From the NCBI GenBank assembly GCA_050014415.1, contig JBEKDJ010000253.1, positions 1 to 12,996 on the forward strand: a DNA stretch of 12,996 bases, given 5' to 3'. Position numbers and translations under genes: made by a program. Below the pieces are notes generated by a model. The model had not been told where the DNA came from. It saw only the letters and a list, made by a program, of their open reading frames with translations, and made no database searches. The stretch is from JBEKDJ01 sp050014415 (GTDB lineage: Bacteria; Desulfobacterota; BSN033; UBA1163). Of this stretch, positions 1 through 6,728 are shown in pieces; position 1 is the first letter of the stretch; the number at the start of each line of letters is the position of its first letter.

Positions 1-2
1 AT

Positions 3-239
3 GTAATATCAAGAGAATATCCGCTAACAAGTGAACCCATACCAAGGATCCTTCTCTGCTATGTTACCGATCAGTCGGTTACAGTCCTTTCACAAATTGG
101 TGTTCATGCGGCAAAACAGGTAAACGATCCGGTTGGTTTTCCAGTCTCCACATTGTCGAGAGTGCAGCTGTCGTCATCTTACGGGTGTTCTCTGCGACTA
201 TGTTTTCTCCAATCTATTCACTTCCGCCGGAGATGCTAG
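3..239 (+). pseudogene. Possible 3' end of a truncated or decayed coding sequence, unrecognised
   Basis: The third frame is open from the window edge to a TAG at 237-239, about 78 codons. The first part reads like ordinary protein (for example EYPLTSEPIPRILL, then VTDQSVTVLSQIGVHAAKQV). The last 25 or so codons (SYGCSLRLCFLQSIHF) look much less natural, as if a frameshift had been passed. I cannot assign it to a family. A 78-codon open frame can arise by chance when six frames are searched, so this is only a possibility. It may be the tail of a gene that starts outside the window or a decayed remnant. Confidence 0.25.
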
Positions 240-307
240 TGCCGAGAAAGGAGTACCGCGGCACCCGTTATCGTCGAAGCGACATATGACATCATTGGAG
301 TAAATTG

Positions 308-427
308 ATGCAAAGATCAAAGATCTCCAGACTGGGCCAGAAGAATCAATTCCTGGTCTTAAAGAGAACCAAAAGTGGTAAGAGACTCTTGGTCCAAAAT
401 GTCACTGATTGTGCAATTTCTGCATGA
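308..427 (+). CDS. Possible small basic protein, 39 aa, unrecognised
   Basis: An ATG at 308 is preceded by GGAG (297-300) at 7-nt spacing, a good Shine-Dalgarno arrangement, and the frame runs to TGA at 425-427. The product begins MQRSKISRLGQKNQF and is rich in Lys and Arg in its first 30 residues. There is no signal peptide, membrane segment or known motif. It lies alone in a region with no other gene, and nothing links it to the kinase operon downstream. Short ORFs with a fair ribosome site arise by chance, so confidence is low. Confidence 0.2.
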   Translation: MQRSKISRLGQKNQFLVLKRTKSGKRLLVQNVTDCAISA

Positions 428-557
428 ATTGTACACTTAGAGGTGGATACAATCTGCCATTTATGTCGATCCCTCACCATCCTCCAGCATCAAAAATCTC
501 TTAAATTATAATCAGATAGAAACAAAACCAGACTCTTTATGAAAATTTGAAACATTT

Positions 558-573
558 TGGAACATAATTTGCT
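558..573 (+). promoter_or_regulatory. Candidate sigma54 (-24/-12) promoter upstream of the kinase operon
   Basis: TGGAAC-ATAAT-TTGCT at 558-573 fits the sigma54 consensus TGGCAC-N5-TTGCW with one mismatch in the -24 half. The invariant GG (559-560) and GC (571-572) have the required 12-base register. Transcription would begin near 584, leaving about a 30-nt leader before the GTG at 616. No enhancer-binding activator is encoded in the window. Confidence 0.45.
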
Positions 574-615
574 TATTTTACGAAGTCAAAGCGGCGGAGT
601 ACTCTGCTCGACAGG

Positions 616-2430
616 GTGAGAACAGTGCACTGGTACTACTTCGTTCTGATAATCTTGGCTGCAGCAGTACTGGTCTCAATTTCACTGACAGTCCTTGCTC
701 GGGCACATCGTCATGAAGCAGAAGAAGCACTTCAAAAGGCCCACGGAGAACTCGAAGAACTTGTTGAAGAGCGGACTGCTGAACTGGTGAAAGCAAACGA
801 GCAACTCAAGAAATCAATCGTGGAGAGCGAGACAGCAATGGAGGGTCTCAAGAAAAGCCTGATGCTGATTGGCCGTGCAAAGCGGGAGTGGGAATCCACG
901 GTTGATTCGATCCCCCAGGTCCTCTGCCTCATTGATAATCAGGGGACGATTCTTCGTGCCAATCGGACGGTCGAGCAATGGACCCCGTGGCAGGTCGCCG
1001 ATGCTAAGGGACGAAGGATACACGAACTCTTTCATCCCGGCTGCGCTGCCAAGACTTGCCATCTTGAGAACTTCTGGCTGGGGGCATGGAAGGATGTGAA
1101 CGCTGGTAGATCCTCCGAGTATGAGGCCGACGATAAGGAATTGGAACGTTACCTTCACCTCCAAGTCCGGCCCATTCTAAATCAAATCTATAGAAAAGGT
1201 GAGGAAATTACGAGCCATGCGGTAGTGGTTGCAGAAGATATTACAGAACGTAAACGGGCAGAGAAAGAGATCGCCACCCTTGAAGAGAAGCTAAGCCAGT
1301 CTCAGAGGATGAAGACCGTTGACCGAGTAACAAGCAGCATCGCCCATGACTTCAGCAACTGGCTGACGCCCATTGTGGAATATATGCAACTGGCAATTGG
1401 CGCACTCTCTCCCGTCGATCCCATGCGAAATGATCTTCAGACAGTCAAGAAGTCCGCTGAGCGTGCTGCAAATCTCATCCGCCAAATGATGACCTTCTCT
1501 CGGCGCCATCCCACAAATCTCCAAGCCGTCAACCTCAACAAGCTCCTGCTCGACATGGAGAAGCCGCTTCGCTCTCTCATCGGCCAACACATTGAACTGG
1601 TGAGCCTGCCAGGGACAGATCTGGGCTCGGTCAAGGTGGATCCAGCCCAGTTTGAGCAGGTCTTCATCAATCTTGCATCCAACGCTCGTGACGCCATGCC
1701 CGAAGGGGGTAGACTCATCATCGAAACGTGTAATACCACACTCAACCAGGACCATGGTTACCAGCACGTCGGAATGACCCTAGGGAAGTATGTCGTGCTG
1801 GCCATAAGTGATGAAGGCATCGGCATGACCCCGGAGGTCAAGGCGCACCTCTTTGAGCCATTCTTTACCACCAAAGAACCGAGCGGAGGTTCAGGTCTTG
1901 GACTTACAACTGTCTATGGGATCATCAGGAAGTGCAGTGGCCACCTTCTGGTCTATAGTGAACCCGGCCAGGGCACAACATTCAAGATCTATCTTCCCCG
2001 GATCGAAGAGGAGGCCAGTCGCCTGCCCCACAGGGACGAAGTCGGTTACCTGCCAAAAGGCACTGAGACCGTTCTCCTGGTGGAGGATGAACCGCTCGTG
2101 AGAAATCTGGCTGCCCGTGTTCTGCGTCAGCAAGGCTACAGCGTCCTGGAGGCCCCCGATGGTGCCGAGGGCATGGCCATCGCCCGTGAACATGCAAGCG
2201 AAGAGGTCCATCTTTTGCTGTCCGACGTCGTGATGCCCAGGATGGGCGGCAGGGAGCTAGCTGACCGGCTCAAGACTCTGTGGCCGGGGATCAAGGTCCT
2301 CTTCACGTCAGGCTATACATACAATGCAATTATCCAACATGGTCTGCTCGATCGGGAGACGGCGTTTTTAGAAAAGCCCTTCTCGATATCGGGTTTAGTC
2401 CGAAAGGTTCGTGAGGTTTTGGACAGATGA
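616..2430 (+). CDS. Membrane-anchored PAS hybrid histidine kinase with C-terminal receiver
   Basis: Predicted sensor kinase of 604 aa. One N-terminal membrane helix (about residues 7-28) is followed by a Glu-rich coiled coil (32-90), a PAS domain (about 93-212) ending in the usual EDITERKRAE linker, a HisKA domain with phospho-acceptor His244 in the SSIAHDFSNW box, and a HATPase_c domain with N-box Asn356, G1 box DEGIGM (399-404) and G2 box GSGLGL (425-430). A receiver domain follows, with acidic pair E490/D491, phospho-acceptor Asp537, Thr564 and Lys587. The C-terminal receiver suggests intramolecular phosphorelay or feedback; with a single membrane helix and no periplasmic domain, the PAS domain probably senses an internal cue. 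The GTG at 616 is chosen because an in-frame stop lies at 565-567 and no better start intervenes; the ribosome site is weak. The PAS contains GCAAKTCH (142-149), a cysteine pair of unknown role. The input signal and partner are not visible. Confidence 0.9.
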   Translation: MRTVHWYYFVLIILAAAVLVSISLTVLARAHRHEAEEALQKAHGELEELVEERTAELVKANEQLKKSIVESETAMEGLKKSLMLIGRAKREWESTVDSIPQVLCLIDNQGTILRANRTVEQWTPWQVADAKGRRIHELFHPGCAAKTCHLENFWLGAWKDVNAGRSSEYEADDKELERYLHLQVRPILNQIYRKGEEITSHAVVVAEDITERKRAEKEIATLEEKLSQSQRMKTVDRVTSSIAHDFSNWLTPIVEYMQLAIGALSPVDPMRNDLQTVKKSAERAANLIRQMMTFSRRHPTNLQAVNLNKLLLDMEKPLRSLIGQHIELVSLPGTDLGSVKVDPAQFEQVFINLASNARDAMPEGGRLIIETCNTTLNQDHGYQHVGMTLGKYVVLAISDEGIGMTPEVKAHLFEPFFTTKEPSGGSGLGLTTVYGIIRKCSGHLLVYSEPGQGTTFKIYLPRIEEEASRLPHRDEVGYLPKGTETVLLVEDEPLVRNLAARVLRQQGYSVLEAPDGAEGMAIAREHASEEVHLLLSDVVMPRMGGRELADRLKTLWPGIKVLFTSGYTYNAIIQHGLLDRETAFLEKPFSISGLVRKVREVLDR

Positions 2431-2479
2431 TTTGGTCTGTACCAGCGATTCCACAATTTACGATTGGGAGAAAGACACT

Positions 2480-2698
2480 ATGAAGGAGATTATGACACCA
2501 CGTGAGGCAGCAGAATACTTGAGCGTCCATGTTCGAACCATCTACCGTCTCGCCAAGAACGGGGAGATCCCCTGCCGGAAGGTGGGCGGCAGTTGGAGGT
2601 TCAAAAAGGAGGCTCTCGATGAATGGCTTTCGTGGGTAGAAAACCCCCTTGTTAGGGAAAAGGAAAGTAATGAAAAACAAGATATTAGTCGTCGATGA
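2480..2698 (+). CDS. Small excisionase-family (MerR-like) helix-turn-helix DNA-binding protein
   Basis: A 72-aa protein matching the excisionase/HTH_17 family of one-domain DNA-binding proteins. The pattern TPREAAEYLSVHVRTIYRLA (residues 6-25) is the helix-turn-helix, and the wing reads IPCRKVGGSWRFKKEALDEWL (30-50), typical of the family. The ATG at 2480 is chosen over the upstream in-frame start at 2411 because GGGAG (2466-2470) lies 9 nt before it and because the domain begins directly after it. The gene lies 49 nt after the first kinase, and its last 29 nt overlap the next kinase, so the three are probably co-transcribed and translationally coupled. These proteins occur as excisionases, as plasmid or phage regulators and as small regulators beside two-component genes. 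No integrase is nearby, so a regulatory role is the more likely one. Its target is unknown. Confidence 0.85.
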   Translation: MKEIMTPREAAEYLSVHVRTIYRLAKNGEIPCRKVGGSWRFKKEALDEWLSWVENPLVREKESNEKQDISRR

Positions 2699-4226
2699 CG
2701 AAAAAGAGATCAGAAACTTCCTTTCCGTAGCTCTTGCCACATTGGGTAAGTATCATGTCGAGCTAGCGGAAAATGGCGAAGAAGCCCTTCAGAAGATTGA
2801 GAAGGATGAGTTCGAACTCGTTCTGACAGACTTGAAAATGCCAAAGGTGGACGGTCTCCAATTAGTGGATCAAATCGCAAAAACCAAACCTGAAATCCTC
2901 ACCGTTCTAATGACGGCCCACGGAAGCATCGACTCAGCTCTGGAGGCGATGAAATTAGGGGCCAGTGACTACATCACCAAGCCCCTCAACTTTGAAGAGC
3001 TCCTCGTCCGTCTTCAGAAGGTTCTTGATGAGAAGCAACGCTTCGTAAGGCTTCGGGACTTCGCCGCCCAATTAGAAAAGGCGAATCAGGAATTGAGAAG
3101 GATCGATGATATCAAATCTGAATTCATCTCCGTTGCCTCCCATGAACTTCGGACCCCTCTGGCCGCAATAAAAAATGCGATTCTCTTAATTCTTAGGGGA
3201 AAGACAGGAGAGGTGAACGAGACCCAGACCAAATTCCTATCGATGGCGGAGAGAAACATCAACCGCCTGACCAACATCCTCAACGACCTCCTCAACCTCT
3301 CAAGAATCGAATCCGGGAGGATGCAATTCAACTTCCAGGATGTTGAATTGAAGGAAGCGGTTGAATTCATTGCTTCATCCTTGAGGGCTCAGGCCGATGC
3401 AAAGAAGATTCCACTGGAAGTAGAAGCCCCTGAGCAGCTTCCGTTGGTCTATGGCGACCGAGAAAAGATTGAACAGATTCTGATCAACCTCATTGGAAAT
3501 GCGATTAAATTCACACCCGATGAGGGACAAATTCTCGTCACCGTTAAACCCCTTCTAAGAAGTGCAGAGGGTGGGCAAGGCGACATGGTTTCCGTCTCCG
3601 TTAAAGACACTGGCATTGGAATCCCAGTAGAGTTTCTGGACACCATATTCGAGAAATTCTACCAGGTGGAGGGGTCTCTCCATCGCTCTGTAGGTGGAAC
3701 CGGGTTGGGCCTTGCCATTACAAAAGACCTCATCGAAGCGCATCAAGGCAAGATCTGGGTGGAAAGTGAGGTTGGAAAAGGCAGCACTTTTACCTTCACC
3801 CTGCCGGTTTCAAAAAGTGAGAGGAGGGAACCCTATTTTCGTTACGTCCTCGACCGAGAGTTTCGGCGCGCCCGACAGAACCTTTCCCCTCTCACCCTCT
3901 TTCTGATCCAGGTTTTGGCCCAAAATGGAGAGTTAGAGGACGCCGCCTTATTCGATCAATTGGAAGAGGGAATAAGAAAATGTCTTTGCAGAAAGGCAGA
4001 CATCTTGTTGAGGCGGAACAAACAAAAGATATTGGCCGCCTTCTGTGAGGTAGACCTGAAAGGAACTCAGGTGATCCGAGAGCGGATTGAGGGAGAGATT
4101 GAAAGAAAATCTAGGCAAGGTTGGGATGTAAAACCGGTCGTCAAGATGGGGACAGCCACTTACCCCGATGAGGCCCTTTCCAAAAGAGAGCTTTTTGCAA
4201 AGGCCAAGGAACGCTTAAGGAGGTAA
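2670..4226 (+). CDS. Receiver-histidine kinase with degenerate GGDEF-like C-terminal domain
   Basis: Predicted soluble signalling protein of 518 aa. It has an N-terminal receiver (1-120; acidic D9/D10, phospho-acceptor Asp54, Thr82, Lys104), a coiled-coil linker, HisKA with His158 in the ASHELRTPL box, and HATPase_c with Asn277, DTGIGI (313-318) and GGTGLGL (342-348). A C-terminal segment of about 130 residues (388-518) has the layout of a GGDEF domain: YVLDREFRRARQN near its start and a VKMGTATYPDEALSKRELF tail (491-509). The catalytic loop is replaced by RRNKQ (448-452), so cyclase activity is not expected. The ATG at 2670 is preferred to a TTG at 2649 because AGGAAAG (2661-2667) precedes it and the receiver begins at once. 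It overlaps the helix-turn-helix gene by 29 nt and is followed after 3 nt by a lone receiver, its likely phospho-acceptor. No membrane segment is seen. Confidence 0.88.
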   Translation: MKNKILVVDDEKEIRNFLSVALATLGKYHVELAENGEEALQKIEKDEFELVLTDLKMPKVDGLQLVDQIAKTKPEILTVLMTAHGSIDSALEAMKLGASDYITKPLNFEELLVRLQKVLDEKQRFVRLRDFAAQLEKANQELRRIDDIKSEFISVASHELRTPLAAIKNAILLILRGKTGEVNETQTKFLSMAERNINRLTNILNDLLNLSRIESGRMQFNFQDVELKEAVEFIASSLRAQADAKKIPLEVEAPEQLPLVYGDREKIEQILINLIGNAIKFTPDEGQILVTVKPLLRSAEGGQGDMVSVSVKDTGIGIPVEFLDTIFEKFYQVEGSLHRSVGGTGLGLAITKDLIEAHQGKIWVESEVGKGSTFTFTLPVSKSERREPYFRYVLDREFRRARQNLSPLTLFLIQVLAQNGELEDAALFDQLEEGIRKCLCRKADILLRRNKQKILAAFCEVDLKGTQVIRERIEGEIERKSRQGWDVKPVVKMGTATYPDEALSKRELFAKAKERLRR

Positions 4227-4229
4227 AGA

Positions 4230-4598
4230 ATGAGTCCGAAGAAGATTTTGATAGTGGATGATGAGGTTGATTTGGTGGAAACCGTCCGTTTTCCCCTTGA
4301 GATGGAGGGGTTCAACGTCCTGGTCTCTTACAACGGTGAGGATGCCTTAAGTCAGGCCCGAAAAGAGAGACCGGATCTGATCCTCCTCGATCTGATGCTG
4401 CCAAAACTGGATGGGTATAAAGTATGTCGATTATTGAAATTTGACGAAAGATACAAAAACATTCCCATCCTCATGCTGACAGCCAAAACCCAGGAAAAAG
4501 ATAAGGCTCTTGGGATGGAAACTGGCGCGAACGAATATATCACCAAGCCCTTTGATCTTGATAAGCTGGTGGAAAAGGTGAAAGGGTATTTCAAGTGA
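4230..4598 (+). CDS. Stand-alone response regulator receiver (CheY-like)
   Basis: A single receiver domain of 122 aa with no output domain. The acidic pocket D10/D11, phospho-acceptor Asp54 in LLDLMLP, Thr84 in LMLTAK and Lys106 in ITKPF are all present, so it should be phosphorylatable. Its sequence is closer to PhoB/OmpR-type receivers than to chemotaxis CheY. A strong ribosome site, AAGGAGG (4217-4223), lies 6 nt before the ATG, and only 3 nt separate it from the REC-kinase upstream, so the pair is very probably cognate. The next gene is the pilus platform protein PilC, 91 nt downstream. By analogy with PilG/PilH and FrzZ-type receivers it may act by protein contact on the pilus machinery, but that link is inferred from position alone. 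Confidence 0.92.
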   Translation: MSPKKILIVDDEVDLVETVRFPLEMEGFNVLVSYNGEDALSQARKERPDLILLDLMLPKLDGYKVCRLLKFDERYKNIPILMLTAKTQEKDKALGMETGANEYITKPFDLDKLVEKVKGYFK

Positions 4599-4606
4599 AG
4601 GCGAGG

Positions 4607-4662
4607 GTGGAAAGTAGAGAGTAGCAAGTGGGAAGAACCACATTCTACCCTACACATTCCAC
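4607..4662. repeat. Imperfect 25-bp inverted repeat in the gap before pilC
   Basis: Positions 4607-4631 and 4638-4662 are inverted copies matching at 19 of 25 positions around a 6-nt GAAGAA loop. The arms are low-complexity (GTGGAAAGTAGAGAGTAG against CTACCCTACACATTCCAC). In RNA this would form a long, interrupted hairpin between the receiver gene and pilC. No U-run follows, so it is not a standard terminator. It may be a transcript-processing or partial-attenuation structure, or a copy of an extragenic repeat family. Confidence 0.45.
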
Positions 4663-4667
4663 ATTCG

Positions 4668-4684
4668 AATCCTTGAAAAGGATT
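4668..4684 (+). promoter_or_regulatory. Hairpin enclosing the pilC ribosome-binding site
   Basis: AATCCTT (4668-4674), GAA loop and AAGGATT (4678-4684) form a perfect 7-bp stem. The AAGGA in the 3' arm is the only Shine-Dalgarno sequence for the ATG at 4690, with 7-nt spacing. Folding would hide it and limit initiation on pilC unless upstream ribosomes or a partner open the stem. No known riboswitch core is recognised. Confidence 0.45.
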
Positions 4685-4689
4685 AGAGA

Positions 4690-5907
4690 ATGCCAACCTT
4701 TAAATATAGGGTGAGAGACAAAGCAGGGAAAGCGCTCGCTGGGACCATCGATGCCCCTACCCCACAGATGGCAGGAGACCAGCTCTACAATCGCGGATAC
4801 CTCCCGATCTCGATCCAAGAAACAGGAGAGGCTTTCTCACTCGATCTTTCAGACCTCTTGACACGATTTCAAAAGGTGAAGTTGGAAGAACTGATGGTCT
4901 TCAGCCAACAACTTTCCACCCTATTTAAAGCTGGATTGCCTTTGCTCACGGGGTTGGAGAGTTTGAAAGAACAGACAGAGAACAAGAAGTTGAAGCTGGT
5001 CTTGGAGGATATCTGCCGTCAGATTGAGGGCGGAGCCGCACTTTTCGGGGCCATGGCCCGGTATCCAAAAGTCTTTCCGAATGTTTATATCAACATGGTC
5101 CGGGCAGGTGAGACTTCAGGTATGTTGGGCGAATCGTTGGATCGTTTCGTCACTCTAACGGAACGGGAATTGGGAACCCGTCAGAAAATAAAGGAAGCGA
5201 CCAGATACCCTAAGATCGTCATTGCCGCATTGGTCATCGCATTTGTCGTCTTAATTGCTTTTGTGTTTCCAAGGTTCGCCGCTGTGTTTGCCCGATTCAA
5301 CACACCCCTGCCCTTACCGACCCGAATACTGATTGGAACCAATACCCTCTTCAAAAACTATTGGTTTGTTGTTCTTGGGGCTCTTTTCATAATTCCATTC
5401 GCGATCATTCGTTATATCAAAACCGAAAGAGGAAAATATTACTGGGATAAACTGAAAGCCCATATCCCCGTCTTCAGCCCCCTCTTTTTAAAGGTTGCCC
5501 TCTCCCGGTTTGCCTATACCTTCGTCATGCTGAACCATAGCGGGATCCCAATTCTTCAGACCCTTGAGATCACCTCTACCACGGTCAACAATAGCGATCT
5601 TTCCAAATCGATCGAAGAGATCATCCGGAAGATAAGAGAGGGAAGCAGTCTGACTAATGCGATGAGGGAGAGCGGGAAGTTCACCCCTCTTGTTCTTCAG
5701 ATGGTTTCAGTGGGAGAATCTTCAGGAACACTAGATGCGATGTTGATGAGGATAACAGAACATTATGACCAGCAAGTGGAAAGTTCCATCAAAAATATGT
5801 CGACATATATTGAACCCATTTTGACATTCTTTATGGGAGTATTCGTCCTTTTCTTGGCATTGGCTGTTTTCCTGCCATGGTGGAATATAGCGTCCCTATT
5901 CAAGTAA
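4690..5907 (+). CDS. pilC: Type IV pilus / type II secretion inner-membrane platform protein PilC (GspF family)
   Basis: A full-length 405-aa polytopic platform protein that couples the cytoplasmic assembly ATPase to insertion of pilin subunits into the fibre. It has two T2SSF cytoplasmic domains (about 68-190 and 270-395). The first contains RAGETSGMLGESLDRF (138-153) and the repeat in the second is VGESSGTLDAML (341-352), the family signature. Membrane segments are seen at about 175-197, 223-243 and 374-397. The loop FPRFAAVFARFNTPLPLPTR (193-212) is also typical. The N-terminus (PTFKYRVRDKAGKALAGTID) is the standard one, which supports the ATG at 4690. It is the first gene of the pilus block and lies next to the receiver gene. 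PilC and GspF cannot be told apart by sequence alone; the downstream PilMNOPQ set favours a pilus name. The ATPases PilB and PilT are not in the window. Confidence 0.93.
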   Translation: MPTFKYRVRDKAGKALAGTIDAPTPQMAGDQLYNRGYLPISIQETGEAFSLDLSDLLTRFQKVKLEELMVFSQQLSTLFKAGLPLLTGLESLKEQTENKKLKLVLEDICRQIEGGAALFGAMARYPKVFPNVYINMVRAGETSGMLGESLDRFVTLTERELGTRQKIKEATRYPKIVIAALVIAFVVLIAFVFPRFAAVFARFNTPLPLPTRILIGTNTLFKNYWFVVLGALFIIPFAIIRYIKTERGKYYWDKLKAHIPVFSPLFLKVALSRFAYTFVMLNHSGIPILQTLEITSTTVNNSDLSKSIEEIIRKIREGSSLTNAMRESGKFTPLVLQMVSVGESSGTLDAMLMRITEHYDQQVESSIKNMSTYIEPILTFFMGVFVLFLALAVFLPWWNIASLFK

Positions 5908-6220
5908 GGCTTGGAGGAAAGGTGCTCAAGAAAATGCAAATAGATTGGTTAACCCCAAACTTGAGGTTGCTTCAGATTTTACTCGCCGCAACCCTTTGGA
6001 CGTGCCATGTTTGGGTAGCCCCAACCTTCAGGCTTTTTCATCGTTTGGCAGCAGCAACTTTTGGGACTCTGAACCCCAAGTTCATTACTCCGAACAAATT
6101 GGTGAGTCACAATTAGGAGTTGCCCAAATTAAATCGATTCCAAGATTTCTGGTCAAAGGAATCAAGCCGTCAAGGGGTCAAAAAAAGGTCATAGAGAATA
6201 GACCTTTAAACTCTTTAGGA
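5908..6220. other. Gap between pilC and the first pseudopilin, with repeat-like sequence
   Basis: About 300 bases whose coding status is doubtful. Inverted arms AACTTGAGGTT (5959-5969) and AACCCCAAGTT (6072-6082) match at 10 of 11 positions, and AACCCCAAACTT (5951) recurs in direct orientation as AACCCCAAGTT (6072). TTGGG-TAGC-CCCAA forms a small hairpin between them. The segment is open in two + frames at once: one continues into the pseudopilin, the other begins at a GTG (5922) with a GGAGG and ends at 6116. Neither translation resembles pilus proteins. I read it as an extragenic repeat or insertion remnant, not as a gene. Confidence 0.4.
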
Positions 6221-6640
6221 GTGACTTTAATTGAATTGATCGCAGTGATGGCCATCATCGGAATTCTGGCTGCTACTGTGTTACCCAGATTGAATATCGA
6301 CATATCCTCCCAGGCTTCAGCAAATGGAGCAGCTTATATGATCGCCTCCGATATTCGATATACCCAGGAATTTGCAATGGCCAACAGGGTTTCCAAGAGT
6401 GTATCTTTCTCGACTTCTACCCCACCTGGCCCAACGGGATATTCATTTGCCCCCACCAGCAGTATGGATCCTTCAGGTAAATTACCAACAGGGGTAACAA
6501 TTACTGCTAGTTACACTGTAACATTTAACTCTCTCGGTGAACCCACTACGGGCGGCGGTGGATTCGTAACAGTTGCAGCAGGAGGACAGTCGAAAACGAT
6601 CACTGTTGTGAATTATACAGGAAAGGTGAATATTTCATGA
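5945..6640 (+). CDS. FimT/GspH-like minor pseudopilin; start uncertain
   Basis: The class III prepilin signature lies at residues 91-117 of this frame. LG precedes the cleavage point and the mature protein begins VTLIELIAVMAIIGILAATV, with the +5 glutamate (E97) present and Val instead of the usual Phe at +1. The mature part is about 139 aa. It has the GspH/FimT layout: amphipathic N-terminal helix with ASDIRYTQEFAMANRVSKSV, a Gly/Ser/Thr-rich beta domain, and an ending TVVNYTGKVNIS. It would act as a minor pilin in the priming or tip complex and be processed by PilD. The only ATG/GTG/TTG codons in frame are a TTG at 5945 and others near 5996-6011, giving implausible leaders of 70-92 residues with no ribosome site. 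The true start may be a rare codon (for example CTG at 6149), or the original start may have been displaced by the repeat-like segment upstream. The domain call is firm; the start is not. Confidence 0.75.
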   Translation: MVNPKLEVASDFTRRNPLDVPCLGSPNLQAFSSFGSSNFWDSEPQVHYSEQIGESQLGVAQIKSIPRFLVKGIKPSRGQKKVIENRPLNSLGVTLIELIAVMAIIGILAATVLPRLNIDISSQASANGAAYMIASDIRYTQEFAMANRVSKSVSFSTSTPPGPTGYSFAPTSSMDPSGKLPTGVTITASYTVTFNSLGEPTTGGGGFVTVAAGGQSKTITVVNYTGKVNIS

Positions 6641-6691
6641 TTAATGGATCCAAGGGGTCGAAAATTCAAGGGGTAAGGATTGAGATAAGGT

Positions 6692-6719
6692 GTCATTCCT
6701 GCGGAAGCAGGAATCCAGA
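6692..6719 (+). repeat. Palindromic repeat unit, locus A forward
   Basis: GTC, then the core ATTCCTGC-GGAA-GCAGGAAT (6695-6714), then CCAGA. The core is a perfect 8-bp stem with a 4-nt loop; the asymmetric flanks give the unit its direction. The same core recurs at 12173-12192. Its in-frame translation (SFLRKQESRG) spuriously lengthens the following ORF. The AGAGG at its right edge (6717-6721) doubles as the ribosome site of the GIY-YIG gene. Confidence 0.9.
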
Positions 6720-6728
6720 GGTTTTGAT

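Larger units (their letters stand above)
1..557. other. Left-end region without a convincing complete gene
   Basis: About 560 bases with no ORF of normal gene length on either strand and no recognisable RNA gene. Two weak coding possibilities lie inside it and are listed separately: a frame open at the left edge ending at 239, and a 39-codon ORF at 308-427. The right part, about 480-590, becomes A+T-rich, as expected for a promoter region. A perfect TATAAT sits at 507-512 but lacks a -35 partner at normal spacing. I see no tRNA, terminator or known riboswitch here. Confidence 0.6.

Noticed and set aside
507..512. Perfect TATAAT as a sigma70 promoter
   Set aside because: No -35-like hexamer lies at 16-18 nt upstream and there is no extended -10; the region is simply A+T-rich. 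The sigma54-type element at 558-573 is better supported.
1051..1065. CAAKTCH in the first kinase as a haem-binding site
   Set aside because: Spacing is C-x4-CH, not the usual C-x2-CH, and the domain is predicted to be cytoplasmic.
5922..6116. A 64-codon ORF beginning at GTG 5922 behind GGAGG, with a short hydrophobic stretch
   Set aside because: It lies wholly in the repeat-like gap, overlaps another open frame, and its product resembles nothing known. The ribosome site may be left over from the original pseudopilin start. Kept only as a remark in the gap entry.
6690..6728. N-terminal extension of the GIY-YIG protein from GTG 6690
   Set aside because: The 13 extra residues are the translated palindromic repeat, and a GTG at 6729 has a properly spaced AGAGG and gives the normal family length.
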